The notes: generated from the sequence alone by a model not told the origin. Shown: positions 1-6,283, counted from the first letter of the stretch. The stretch is DNA of 7,451 nt from DAOTTX01 sp034437515 (GCA_034437515.1 DAOTTX010000386.1:1-7451), one strand, 5' to 3'. Made by a program: numbers and translations.

Positions 1-72
1 GTGGGCTGGTTCAGCCTCAATCGCGGACAGCAGATCTCAGGCGCTGTCGCCAGCTTGAGCGAGCTGTTTTGA
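1..72 (+). CDS. 3' end of an upstream gene (partial, unidentified)
   Basis: Frame 1 is open from the window edge to TGA at 70-72 and gives 23 residues (VGWFSLNRG...SLSELF) with a normal protein-like composition. The next gene starts 11 bases after this stop, which is typical operon spacing. Frame 3 is also open, to TAA at 78-80, but its translation is Arg/Gln-rich and looks like an out-of-frame reading. The fragment is too short to identify a family, and the frame choice is an inference. Confidence 0.35.
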   Translation: MGWFSLNRGQQISGAVASLSELF

Positions 73-83
73 AGAGCTAAGCA

Positions 84-869
84 ATGACACGCAAAAAATT
101 GACCGAACGTAAATGGTTCTATCCGATAGTCTATGGGCTGCTGATCGTCATCTCAATGCTGCCGCCGATCACGGAGCAGCCCTACGATCCGCGCAATTCG
201 CAGGATGTCATCATGAGCATCCTGAAGGTTTCGACCACGCCCTATCAAGCGTGGGGATGGGTGTTTCACGTCGCCACCATCGCCGTCATCGCGTTGGCCG
301 TCTTCCGCCCAGAGATCGGCGGACGGGCAATCGCGGCCTACTTTGGCATCAACTACCTCCTCATCGCATTCCTCCAGAACATAGCGACGACCGAGACCTA
401 CGGCTTTGCCATCATGATCAGCGCGCTCGTTGCCACGACGCTCATCGGGCTGCTCTGGCTGTGGGTAGCCTGGCAAGATAAGCTCCACGCCTCATTCGAG
501 GGGATGCCGCGTTGGCGGTGGGGCCTGCTCCCGCTGGCGCTTCTGGTCTTCTGGTCGCCCATCGCGCTGGAGGGCAACCGGGTCGCCCCTAACTTCAATC
601 CCCTGCTCTTGCTGACCTCACCCGATTACGGACTGGCCTATTGCTTCGTGACGCCGGTCTTTCTCTTCCTGCTGATCCTCTTCTATCCCCAGGTACCGAC
701 GTTGGCCTTCCGGGTGACCGCCTTCAACGGCCTGCTCTACGGGCTGTTCAACCTGACTCACTGGCTCAGTCCCGACACGCGCTGGATGGGCGTGATGCAC
801 ATTCCGCTGCTGGTGATCCCCTTGGTCGCGCTGTTTATGCCCCGGCTGGGGCGGAACAAGGTGCATTGA
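84..869 (+). CDS. multi-pass integral membrane protein, unknown function (about 8 TM)
   Basis: I do not recognise this 261-residue protein. It reads as an integral membrane protein with about eight hydrophobic segments, near residues 13-27, 57-75, 81-101, 106-129, 147-164, 181-204, 208-226 and 237-254. The N-terminus is short and basic (MTRKKLTERK). Loops are short, the longest being a polar stretch around 28-55 and another near 165-180. No catalytic motif, ATP-binding site or cofactor motif is visible. The ATG at 84 has only a weak purine-rich sequence upstream (GAAGAG, 71-76). It lies 11 bases after the probable stop of the preceding gene and 21 bases before the next start, so it is likely one cistron of an operon. 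Similar size and topology suggest it works with the downstream membrane protein, but this is inference. Confidence 0.8.
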   Translation: MTRKKLTERKWFYPIVYGLLIVISMLPPITEQPYDPRNSQDVIMSILKVSTTPYQAWGWVFHVATIAVIALAVFRPEIGGRAIAAYFGINYLLIAFLQNIATTETYGFAIMISALVATTLIGLLWLWVAWQDKLHASFEGMPRWRWGLLPLALLVFWSPIALEGNRVAPNFNPLLLLTSPDYGLAYCFVTPVFLFLLILFYPQVPTLAFRVTAFNGLLYGLFNLTHWLSPDTRWMGVMHIPLLVIPLVALFMPRLGRNKVH

Positions 870-890
870 AGGAGTCAAAGGAACACTGAT

Positions 891-1721
891 ATGAAAGCTT
901 CCAATCATAGATCTCCATCCACCAGCTTGCCGGTCACGCGCAACTTGTCGGCGGTCTACATTTCCTCGCTCGTCGTGGCGCTCCTGATGACCGTCGCGTC
1001 CCTCGCTGGCCTGCTCTACCCAGATCAGCTCTATCCAACGGAGGAGCTGCAACAGTCCTTTATGGCGACCGACGTGGTCAACCTGTTCATCGGCCTGCCC
1101 ATCCTGCTCGGCTCGATGTGGTTCGCGCGGCGCGGCAAGCTGACTGGACTGCTCTTCTGGCCTGGAGCGCTCTTCTACGTGCTCTACCATTACATCGTCT
1201 ACGCCTTCGCTCTGCCGCTCAATTGGGGATTTCTGCTCTCGCTCCTGCTGCTCGCACTGAGCGCGTACACGATGACCGGTCTCGTCGCCAGCATCGACGG
1301 GAAAGCGGTCCAACAGCGGCTCAGCGGCAATGTGCCGGAGAGAATCACCGGCGGCGTCCTGACCGTCTCGGGTATCACCTTCGCCCTGCTCGCCATCGGC
1401 ACCATCGCCAATGGAATCGTCACTCAGACCCCCATCGGCGAGTCGGAGCTGGCGCTCCAGGTCTCCGACTTCATCGTCAGCGTGGCGTGGATCATCGGCG
1501 GGGTGCTGCTCTGGCGACGTGAGCCGCTGGGTTACGTGGTCGGCGCGGGGCTGCTCTTCCAGGCCAGCATGCTTTTCGTCGGACTGCTCGCCTTTTTCAT
1601 CCTGCAGCCCTTTCTCACCGCTGCGCCGCTCGCCCTGACCGACACTATCGTGGTCACCCTGATGAGCCTGATCGTCTTTATCCCCTTCGGGCTGTTTCTA
1701 CGCGGCGCAGCGTCCAAATGA
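891..1721 (+). CDS. multi-pass integral membrane protein, unknown function (about 8 TM)
   Basis: This 276-residue membrane protein has no family that I recognise. After a polar N-terminus of about 20 residues, hydrophobic segments lie near residues 22-45, 60-79, 85-106, 109-131, 153-175, 187-206, 211-236 and 246-269, giving roughly eight helices. Short charged loops (WFARRGK after helix 2, LWRREP after helix 6) fit the positive-inside rule. The segment 60-106, with a DVVNL..GLPILLG stretch and several aromatics (FWPGALFYVLYHYIVY), is the most distinctive part and the best query for a homology search. The ATG at 891 has a good ribosome binding site (AAAGGA, 877-882) about 8 bases upstream. The gene starts 21 bases after the previous stop and is probably cotranscribed with it. 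The operon seems to end here, since the next stretch is a tandem repeat. Confidence 0.8.
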   Translation: MKASNHRSPSTSLPVTRNLSAVYISSLVVALLMTVASLAGLLYPDQLYPTEELQQSFMATDVVNLFIGLPILLGSMWFARRGKLTGLLFWPGALFYVLYHYIVYAFALPLNWGFLLSLLLLALSAYTMTGLVASIDGKAVQQRLSGNVPERITGGVLTVSGITFALLAIGTIANGIVTQTPIGESELALQVSDFIVSVAWIIGGVLLWRREPLGYVVGAGLLFQASMLFVGLLAFFILQPFLTAAPLALTDTIVVTLMSLIVFIPFGLFLRGAASK

Positions 1722-1736
1722 GACAGGTTCATCTCA

Positions 1737-1947
1737 GTTGAAATCCAAGAAGGTTCGTAGTAGGCGATTTATCGCTGTAAAAGCGCGCTGAAGCACATCG
1801 CCGGAAGGCTTTACCCCCTCTCAGCACCCAGTATGCATGAAAGTTGAAATCCAAGAAGGTTCGTAGTAGGCGATTTATCGCTGTAAAAGCGCGCTGAAGC
1901 ACGTCGCCGGAAGGCTTTACCCCTCTCAGCGCCCAGTATGCATGAAA
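1737..1947 (+). repeat. two tandem copies of a 105/106-bp unit
   Basis: Copy 1 is 1737-1842 (106 nt) and copy 2 is 1843-1947 (105 nt), directly abutting. They begin GTTGAAATCCAAGAAGG and end GTATGCATGAAA. I count two substitutions (A to G in ACATCG/ACGTCG and in AGCACCC/AGCGCCC) and one indel (five versus four C after GGCTTTA). Each copy contains GCGATTTATCGC, which can form a short hairpin. Alternatively GGCGAT can pair with ATCGCC (GTCGCC in copy 2, giving a G-U pair) about 30 bases downstream, enclosing CGCT-GTAAA-AGCG. The array fills most of the gap between the membrane-protein gene and the acetyltransferase gene, so it probably lies in the leader of the latter. No other copy is in the window. 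Confidence 0.93.
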
Positions 1948-1962
1948 GGAAAGACACCCACA

Positions 1963-2571
1963 ATGGCAGAAAAATTAGACGCCCTGTACCGGCTACAGAA
2001 AAAAGACCTCCCCCGCGCCGCGGCTGTGCTGACCGCCGCCTTTCAACAGGACCCGGTCTGGAACGCCATTTGGGGCGACGCCAGGCCGAAGCAAAGGGCA
2101 GCATCCTTTGAAGCTCCCGTCCGTTACAGCCTCAAGTATGGAGCGGTCTACGCCCCCTCGGAAGCGCTGGAAGGCGTCATCGCCTGGACGCCAGGCGCGC
2201 TGGCCGATATGACATTCTGGCGGATGTTACGCAGTGGGGCTATGTGGTCAGGGATGAAAATGGGCGCCCGGGCCGCGACAAAGATGGCAGCAATCTTTGA
2301 CCCGCTGGACGCAGACCGGAAGGAAAATATGGGTGGGACACCCTTCCTTTACGTTCTCGTCATCGGCGTGGAGCCGCAATGCCAAGGCCAAGGGTTTGGC
2401 GGCCATCTGCTGCGCGCGCTGATCGAAAAAAGCGAGCAGGATCAGGTCCCCATCTACCTGGAAACCGAGACTGAGGGCAACGTGCGCATGTACGAGCATC
2501 TGGGGTTTCGCGTGCTCAAAGAGATTGAGCTGCCTGTCGTGAATCTTCCGATGTGGGAAATGGCGAGGTAA
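1963..2571 (+). CDS. GNAT family N-acetyltransferase
   Basis: This protein of about 202 residues has the GNAT fold that moves an acetyl group from acetyl-CoA to an amine; the substrate cannot be read from sequence. Motif A is clear at about 129-155: the strand LYVLVIGVEP is followed by the pyrophosphate-binding loop Q141-G-Q-G-F-G146 and the helix HLLRALIEKS. Motif B follows at about 165-185, with LETET..N..MYEHLGF, where Tyr177 is in the usual place of the general acid. The N-terminal half (KKDLPRAAAVLTAAFQQDP) is the usual first strand and helix. An in-frame ATG at 1942, inside repeat copy 2, would add seven residues but has no ribosome binding site. The ATG at 1963 has AAAGGA at 1945-1950, a longish 12-base spacing, and is preferred. 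A truncated gene follows after two bases. Confidence 0.9.
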   Translation: MAEKLDALYRLQKKDLPRAAAVLTAAFQQDPVWNAIWGDARPKQRAASFEAPVRYSLKYGAVYAPSEALEGVIAWTPGALADMTFWRMLRSGAMWSGMKMGARAATKMAAIFDPLDADRKENMGGTPFLYVLVIGVEPQCQGQGFGGHLLRALIEKSEQDQVPIYLETETEGNVRMYEHLGFRVLKEIELPVVNLPMWEMAR

Positions 2572-2573
2572 AG

Positions 2574-2897
2574 ATGCGGACTCGTACAGATATTCGGCCC
2601 ACGAATTGGCAGCCACTCTACCGGATCGGCGGCGCGGCCGCGCTGATCCTGCTCGCCTACTCCCTGGTCACGATGCTGATTATGATAGCCTGGGGGCCGC
2701 CCCCTGAGAACGTAGCCCGGTATGGAAAGCGTCGGTCCGATGCTACAGCTGTTTCGCCTGCATCAACTTCTGTCCGCAGCAAGCGATCCAGATTTGTTCC
2801 AGATTCCCGATCACGTCCCGCACCGAGGAGACGGACCGGTATCATCACCCGTCGATCACGTACAAGGACATCGCTGAACAACGGTAAGACAGAGTGA
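2574..2897 (+). pseudogene. truncated small membrane protein gene, running out of frame into a ferredoxin remnant
   Basis: The ATG at 2574 has a good ribosome binding site (GAGG, 2565-2568) and sits two bases after the acetyltransferase stop, so a real gene once started here. The first 48 residues look genuine: a short polar head (MRTRTDIRPTNWQPLYRIGG), one hydrophobic helix (about 20-40) and the turn GPPPENVA. This resembles the opening of small multi-pass membrane proteins (DUF4386-like) that I associate with Chloroflexota; that assignment is from memory. From about 2715 to the stop at 2895-2897 the frame turns Arg/Ser-rich with no hydrophobic segments, as expected for reading another gene out of frame. 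The DNA there encodes a ferredoxin tail in a different frame. The rest of the membrane protein is absent, so the product is probably non-functional. Confidence 0.65.
2708..2887 (+). pseudogene. C-terminal remnant of an EFR1-type 4Fe-4S ferredoxin
   Basis: Reading from 2708 to TAA at 2885-2887 gives 59 residues with a 4Fe-4S binding motif C-x2-C-x2-C-x3-C-P at residues 12-23 (RCYSCFACINFCPQQAIQI). It is followed by a tail containing RYHHPSITYKDIAEQR. The motif, the preceding PVW and the RYHHP..T..DI tail match the C-terminal ferredoxin half of EFR1 family proteins as I remember them, where a flavodoxin-like domain precedes two 4Fe-4S clusters. Only the last cluster remains. The in-frame TGA at 2705-2707 closes the frame upstream, there is no start codon or ribosome binding site for this frame, and the preceding DNA belongs to a membrane protein gene in another frame. 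It is therefore a decayed fragment, with the breakpoint near 2700-2717. Confidence 0.7.
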
Positions 2898-2939
2898 ACC
2901 ACAAGGGACCGATGATCTTGACACAGGGGGGATTTGTAA

Positions 2940-2950
2940 GTCAAGTTGAC
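2940..2950. promoter_or_regulatory. palindrome GTCAA-G-TTGAC overlapping the -35 box, possible operator
   Basis: GTCAA and TTGAC are exact inverted repeats around a single G and cover most of the predicted -35 hexamer. A further CTTGAC at 2917-2922 is the reverse complement of GTCAAG at 2940-2945, so the half-site occurs three times within 34 bases. A repressor site is possible, but no regulator gene is in the window and short palindromes occur by chance. Confidence 0.25.
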
Positions 2951-2974
2951 CCCTCCCACTATTCATAATAGAAT
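2946..2974 (+). promoter_or_regulatory. putative sigma70-type promoter for the propeller protein gene
   Basis: TTGACC (2946-2951) and TAGAAT (2969-2974) are separated by 17 bases, each one mismatch from consensus. The local sequence from 2961 to 3001 is AT-rich. The promoter lies about 40 bases upstream of the start at 3014, whose ribosome binding site is AGGAG (3002-3006). The call rests on pattern matching only. Confidence 0.5.
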
Positions 2975-3013
2975 AGGGCAAGTTATCCGTTTTATAACAA
3001 AAGGAGCCTGATT

Positions 3014-5878
3014 ATGCGCACCCTATCTTCGATTCGCTGTCTCGTCCTGTTCACGTGGGCTTTGACTCTGTTCATCAATGGAACGATACGGGTGCAGGCC
3101 GCGCCCGATCCCACGCACGCACCCGCACACGCGGATGCATCCCGAACTGCAACGATCGCGGCGCCCCAGATTCCTCTCTACTTTATCGCCAACTACGGCC
3201 AGGTGGAGGAGCAAGTAGCCTACTATGCCCAAGGACAGGAATACGCTTTCTACTTTACCGCCGAAGCTCTGGTGATGAGACTGGATCGGGCGGTACTGTC
3301 CACCCGTTTCTCCGGTGCCCGGGCCGTTGCCCCCACGGGGAAGCGCCCAGCCCGGGCGCGGGTCAACGATTTTACCGGTGATGATCCCGCCCGATGGCGC
3401 AGATCGGTGCCCACCTACAACGAGGTGGTCTACTACTCGCTCTATCCCGGCATCGACCTGCACTACACCCGCCAGGATGGCGGCCTGAAGTACACCTTCA
3501 CCTTGCAGCCGGGCGCCGATCCCGCCCAGATCCGCCTGACGCTGGCAGGGAACGACGGCTTGGCCCTGGACGATGACGGCAACCTGCGTATCCAGGTAGC
3601 GGGGCGAGAGCTGCAAGACGAGCGCCCTACGGCCTATCAGTGGATTGAGGGACGGCGGTTGGATGTACCGGTCTCCTTCGCGGTCCACGACTCGCACAGC
3701 TACGGCTTCCGCCTACCGGCAGGCTATGACGCTCGTTACCCGTTGGTCATCGACCCCAGCCTGGAATACGCCTCGTTCCTGGGGGGCAGCGAGATTGAGG
3801 ACATCGCGGATATCGTGGTGGACGATGAAGGCTATGTCTACGTGACCGGTTCTACCCGTTCCACCGACTTCCCCTCCCCCCCCGGCGCCTACGCTCCCAC
3901 GCACGCCGGTGGCACGTGTGGGGACGCTTTTGCAGGCTACTTTCCCTGTGATGATGCCTTTGTAGTCAAACTTGACCTGAGCCAGAGCGGGGCCGATGTG
4001 CTGGTCTACAGCACGTTCCTCGGCGGTAGTGACGTGGACCATGGCAGCGCTATCACGCTGGATAGTGCAGGAAACGGTTACGTCAAGGGCAGCACCTTCT
4101 CGACAGATTTCCCCACTGTCAAGGCCTATCAATCCCAGTGCGGCAACGATTGCCGGAGCCGGAAGGGTGATTTCTTCCTCGCCAAGCTCAGCCCGGCCGG
4201 AGATAGCCTGCTCTATGCCACCTATCTGGGTGGCAGTGATGCCGCGGCCTCCTACGACGGGCTAGAGGCGAACGACGCGGGCCATGTCTACCTTACTGGC
4301 TACACCAGATCCACCGATTTTCCCACCAGCGCCGGGGCCCAGCAGCCGAACTTCGCCGGGGGATATTGGGATGGCATTGTCGCCGGTTTCGACACCACGC
4401 AGGCGGGCGCGGCCTCGCTGCTCTATGCCAGCTACCTGGGCGGCAGTGGCGATGAGATTATCAATGGGCTGACGTTAGATGCGGAGGGGAATCTCTACGT
4501 CGGCGGCTACACCGACTCAACCGACCTGCCCATCACGCCAGGGGCATTCCAGCCCTCCATCATCCGTTCTCAAGATAATTTCGTCATCAAGCTCCGGCCC
4601 GATGGCAGCGATCCCATCTACGCCACCTACATCGGCGGCAGTAGCTACTACGATCGGCTGCACGGCATGGCTATGAACGCTGCCGGGGAGGTCTGCGTCA
4701 CGGGCGACACCAAATCCACCGACTGGCCTGTTACGCCCAACGCTTATCAACCAGACTATGTGGATTCCTTCGAGGCCTATCTCACCTGCTTGAACGGGAC
4801 TGGCACCGACCTGATCTATTCCACCTACCTGGCCGGGAGCTCGGGGGATTATGCCTACGATGTTGTCATGGATACCGATGGTCAGGCTTACATCTCGGGG
4901 TACACCTCATCCCAGGACTTTCCCACCGCCGACCCAATCCAGCCTGCCCATGCTGGCGGCACGGACGCCTTTGTCAGCCAGATTGATCTAGCCACCGGTG
5001 AGTTGCGTTTCTCCACTTACCTGGGCGGCAGCGACAGCGACTGGAACGAGGGGGATTACTGGGACGTTGGCTGGGCCACTGCGTGGGATGAGGAGGGATA
5101 TCTCTACGTCGCTGGTTTCACCACCTCGGATGATTTCCCAGTGACGGACGACGTCTACCAATCGTCCATCGCTGGTGGGGGACAGGACGCCTTTATCGCC
5201 AAGCTTGATCCGAGGCCCTCAATGTACACCATCTCCGGGTGCGCGCGCGACGCCACCGGGGCTGGCCTGGATGGGATCCGGCTGACCACCGGTACGCCGT
5301 ACAGCGCGACTACCGATGCCAACGGCCACTACAACCTGACCGTGCCGACGGGGGTCTACACCGTCACGCCCACCACGGTCGGTTATTTCTGGGACCCGCC
5401 CAGCCGCGTCGTGCACGTGCCGCCTGAGGCCGCTGGGCAGGATTTCCTCGGACAGCACGTCATCAAGGCGAATACCCCCGGCCGCACCATAGTGTTGAAC
5501 GACGGGGAGCAGATCACCTACACCGTCAGGATGAACCTGCCCAACAGCGGGGTCATGGCCTTTTACGACGCGGTGCATACACGCACAACCTACGTGAGCG
5601 GTTCTTTGCAGGGAACGGGGGATTTAATCTACCGCCCGGCGACGCATGCTATCAGCGGCACCATCCCCCTGACCACCGGCATGCCCTCAACCGTCTCCTT
5701 TGCCGTGCAGGTCGTGATGAGCGGCACGGCGATCATACCGAGTCCCATCACCAACCGGGCCTGCGTCGCCCCACCGGGTACAGGGCTGGACACTTGCCTG
5801 TGGTCGAACACTGTCCACAATTACACCCACCTGTGGCGGCTTTACCTGCCACTGGTGGTCAAGAATATGGATGAGTAG
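3014..5878 (+). CDS. exported SBBP-repeat beta-propeller protein with DUF7948-like, carboxypeptidase-regulatory-like and DUF11-like domains
   Basis: This 954-residue protein is very probably secreted. Residues 1-30 form a signal peptide (basic start, hydrophobic core 10-22, VQAA near the cleavage site). Residues about 50-248 look like the DUF7948 domain that commonly precedes SBBP repeats (YFIANYGQ..., VVYYSLYPGIDLHY, YPLVIDPSL). Seven SBBP repeats follow, each opening with a Y-x-[ST]-[FY]-L-G-G-S type motif at residues 252, 332, 401, 471, 536, 602 and 666 and containing a G-Y-x-[ST]-x-D-[FL]-P segment; seven fits a complete beta-propeller. Residues about 737-815 resemble a carboxypeptidase-regulatory-like beta sandwich (SGCARDATGAGLDGI, TTDANGHYNL). 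Residues about 816-935 resemble a DUF11-type domain, and the protein ends W-R-L-Y-L-P-L-V-V-K-N-M-D-E. No catalytic motif is seen; a surface or binding role is inferred. The start is supported by AGGAG seven bases upstream. Confidence 0.92.
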   Translation: MRTLSSIRCLVLFTWALTLFINGTIRVQAAPDPTHAPAHADASRTATIAAPQIPLYFIANYGQVEEQVAYYAQGQEYAFYFTAEALVMRLDRAVLSTRFSGARAVAPTGKRPARARVNDFTGDDPARWRRSVPTYNEVVYYSLYPGIDLHYTRQDGGLKYTFTLQPGADPAQIRLTLAGNDGLALDDDGNLRIQVAGRELQDERPTAYQWIEGRRLDVPVSFAVHDSHSYGFRLPAGYDARYPLVIDPSLEYASFLGGSEIEDIADIVVDDEGYVYVTGSTRSTDFPSPPGAYAPTHAGGTCGDAFAGYFPCDDAFVVKLDLSQSGADVLVYSTFLGGSDVDHGSAITLDSAGNGYVKGSTFSTDFPTVKAYQSQCGNDCRSRKGDFFLAKLSPAGDSLLYATYLGGSDAAASYDGLEANDAGHVYLTGYTRSTDFPTSAGAQQPNFAGGYWDGIVAGFDTTQAGAASLLYASYLGGSGDEIINGLTLDAEGNLYVGGYTDSTDLPITPGAFQPSIIRSQDNFVIKLRPDGSDPIYATYIGGSSYYDRLHGMAMNAAGEVCVTGDTKSTDWPVTPNAYQPDYVDSFEAYLTCLNGTGTDLIYSTYLAGSSGDYAYDVVMDTDGQAYISGYTSSQDFPTADPIQPAHAGGTDAFVSQIDLATGELRFSTYLGGSDSDWNEGDYWDVGWATAWDEEGYLYVAGFTTSDDFPVTDDVYQSSIAGGGQDAFIAKLDPRPSMYTISGCARDATGAGLDGIRLTTGTPYSATTDANGHYNLTVPTGVYTVTPTTVGYFWDPPSRVVHVPPEAAGQDFLGQHVIKANTPGRTIVLNDGEQITYTVRMNLPNSGVMAFYDAVHTRTTYVSGSLQGTGDLIYRPATHAISGTIPLTTGMPSTVSFAVQVVMSGTAIIPSPITNRACVAPPGTGLDTCLWSNTVHNYTHLWRLYLPLVVKNMDE

Positions 5879-5947
5879 GAAGATATCTGATTCTGACGGA
5901 TTTTGTGGTCTGCAGAATCTGGATTTTCTCTGGACATTTTGACAACT

Positions 5948-5997
5948 ATGCAGTAAGCTAGCCCAATTCATACCTATGGAGGGAGAGCTTACTGTAT
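5948..5997 (+). other. 12-bp stem-loop holding the ribosome binding site and reaching the start of the 80-codon frame
   Basis: ATGCAGTAAGCT (5948-5959) pairs with AGCTTACTGTAT (5986-5997) with one G-U pair, around a 26-base loop. The loop ends with GGAGGGAG (5978-5985), a strong ribosome binding site, and the stem ends on the first two bases of the ATG at 5996. Such structures control translation of transposases in some insertion sequences; that parallel is an inference here. Confidence 0.55.
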
Positions 5998-6238
5998 GAC
6001 TTCAATGGCACAAACCAGAGTCTGCAGTCGGGAAAAGGATCTGGACCCACTAGCCAACAAGTCTAAACAGATTTGTATGTTCATTGCCCCGGAAGAATAC
6101 GATAAGATCTTAGTTGCTGGACTTTGGATAAAACTTAGATCTCTGCTGAGAACCTTCCCGAAAGCTAAAAAGAACAGTCTAAAAGGCCAAAAAAGGCCGC
6201 TTTTAGGTGATTTTCGGCTAGCTTCACCGCTTCTATAA
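5996..6238 (+). pseudogene. 80-codon frame, possible 5' remnant of a transposase gene
   Basis: The frame has a strong ribosome binding site (GGAGGGAG, 5978-5985) ten bases before its ATG, so it probably descends from a real gene. The first 40 or so residues look like protein (REKDLDPLANKSKQ, then CMFIAPEEYDKIL) and remind me of the start of transposases found in many copies in Chloroflexota, but I cannot name a family. From about residue 41 the frame runs into a 157-nt inverted repeat and turns Lys/Arg/Leu-rich (LLRTFPKAKKNSLKGQK), as expected for read-through into non-coding DNA. The most likely reading is a gene cut off near 6118. A genuine small basic protein is the alternative. The surrounding DNA is AT-richer than the flanking genes, which suits an acquired element. 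Confidence 0.35.
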
Positions 6239-6275
6239 GCTTTCGGGAAGGTCTTGCGAGCTTTGTCCAAAGTCC
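6119..6275. repeat. 157-nt nested inverted repeat between convergent genes (MITE-like)
   Basis: Three nested arms are visible. The outer arm GGACTTTGGATAAAACT (6119-6135) pairs with 6259-6275, with two mismatches that are both G-U type. The middle arm ACCTTCCCGAAAGCT (6152-6166) pairs exactly with 6238-6252. The inner stem CTAAAAG + GCC (6179-6188) pairs with GGC + CTTTTAG (6195-6206), with a two-base CG bulge and an A6 loop. Gaps between outer and middle arms are unequal, 16 versus 6 bases. The structure ends 8 bases from the stop of the minus-strand oxidoreductase. No target-site duplication could be seen at its edges. It may be a miniature element, a remnant of one, or a bidirectional transcription stop. 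Confidence 0.75.
6179..6206. terminator. inner hairpin, possible terminator for the convergent genes
   Basis: The 10-bp stem CTAAAAG-GCC / GGC-(CG)-CTTTTAG lies at the centre of the larger inverted repeat, about 80 bases beyond the stop of the minus-strand gene and 300 beyond the plus-strand gene. On the minus strand a T-rich stretch (TTCTTTTTAG) follows shortly after the stem. There is no clean T-run immediately after it on either strand, so the terminator call is weak. Confidence 0.3.
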
Positions 6276-6283
6276 AATATTCA

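Larger units (their letters stand above)
5879..6283. other. intergenic region between convergent genes, filled with element debris
   Basis: This gap of about 405 bases has a visibly lower GC content than its neighbours. Bases 5879-5947 hold only a short imperfect hairpin (GATTCTG 5889-5895 with CAGAATC 5913-5919), with no T-tract after it. Bases 5948-5997 form the stem-loop at the start of the 80-codon frame, and 6119-6275 the nested inverted repeat. No intact gene is convincingly present. Confidence 0.6.

Noticed and set aside
618..1313. 231-codon frame on the minus strand
   Set aside because: It spans the ends of two convincing plus-strand membrane genes and is rich in Glu/Arg/Gln/His, as expected from the complement of hydrophobic codons.
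1737..1842. tRNA-like cloverleaf in the repeat unit
   Set aside because: The stems can be drawn but there is no T-loop consensus, no seven-base anticodon loop in the right place and no acceptor geometry.
1737..1947. Short CRISPR-like array
   Set aside because: Only two copies exist, the unit exceeds 100 bp, and the copies abut without unique spacers. No cas gene is present.
1811..2104. Minus-strand frame with an internally repeated peptide (FQLSCILGAERG)
   Set aside because: The peptide repeat only reflects the tandem DNA repeat, and the frame overlaps the acetyltransferase start.
2918..2923. Perfect TTGACA -35 hexamer
   Set aside because: No acceptable -10 sequence lies 16-18 bases downstream. 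The TTGACC/TAGAAT pair further on is better.
3023..3697. 224-codon frame on the minus strand
   Set aside because: It is antisense to the signal peptide and N-terminal domain of the exported propeller protein and shows no domain of its own.
5889..5919. Hairpin GATTCTG/CAGAATC just after the propeller gene as a terminator
   Set aside because: The stem is only 7 bp and AT-rich, the loop is 17 bases and no T-run follows, so it is not supported as an intrinsic terminator.
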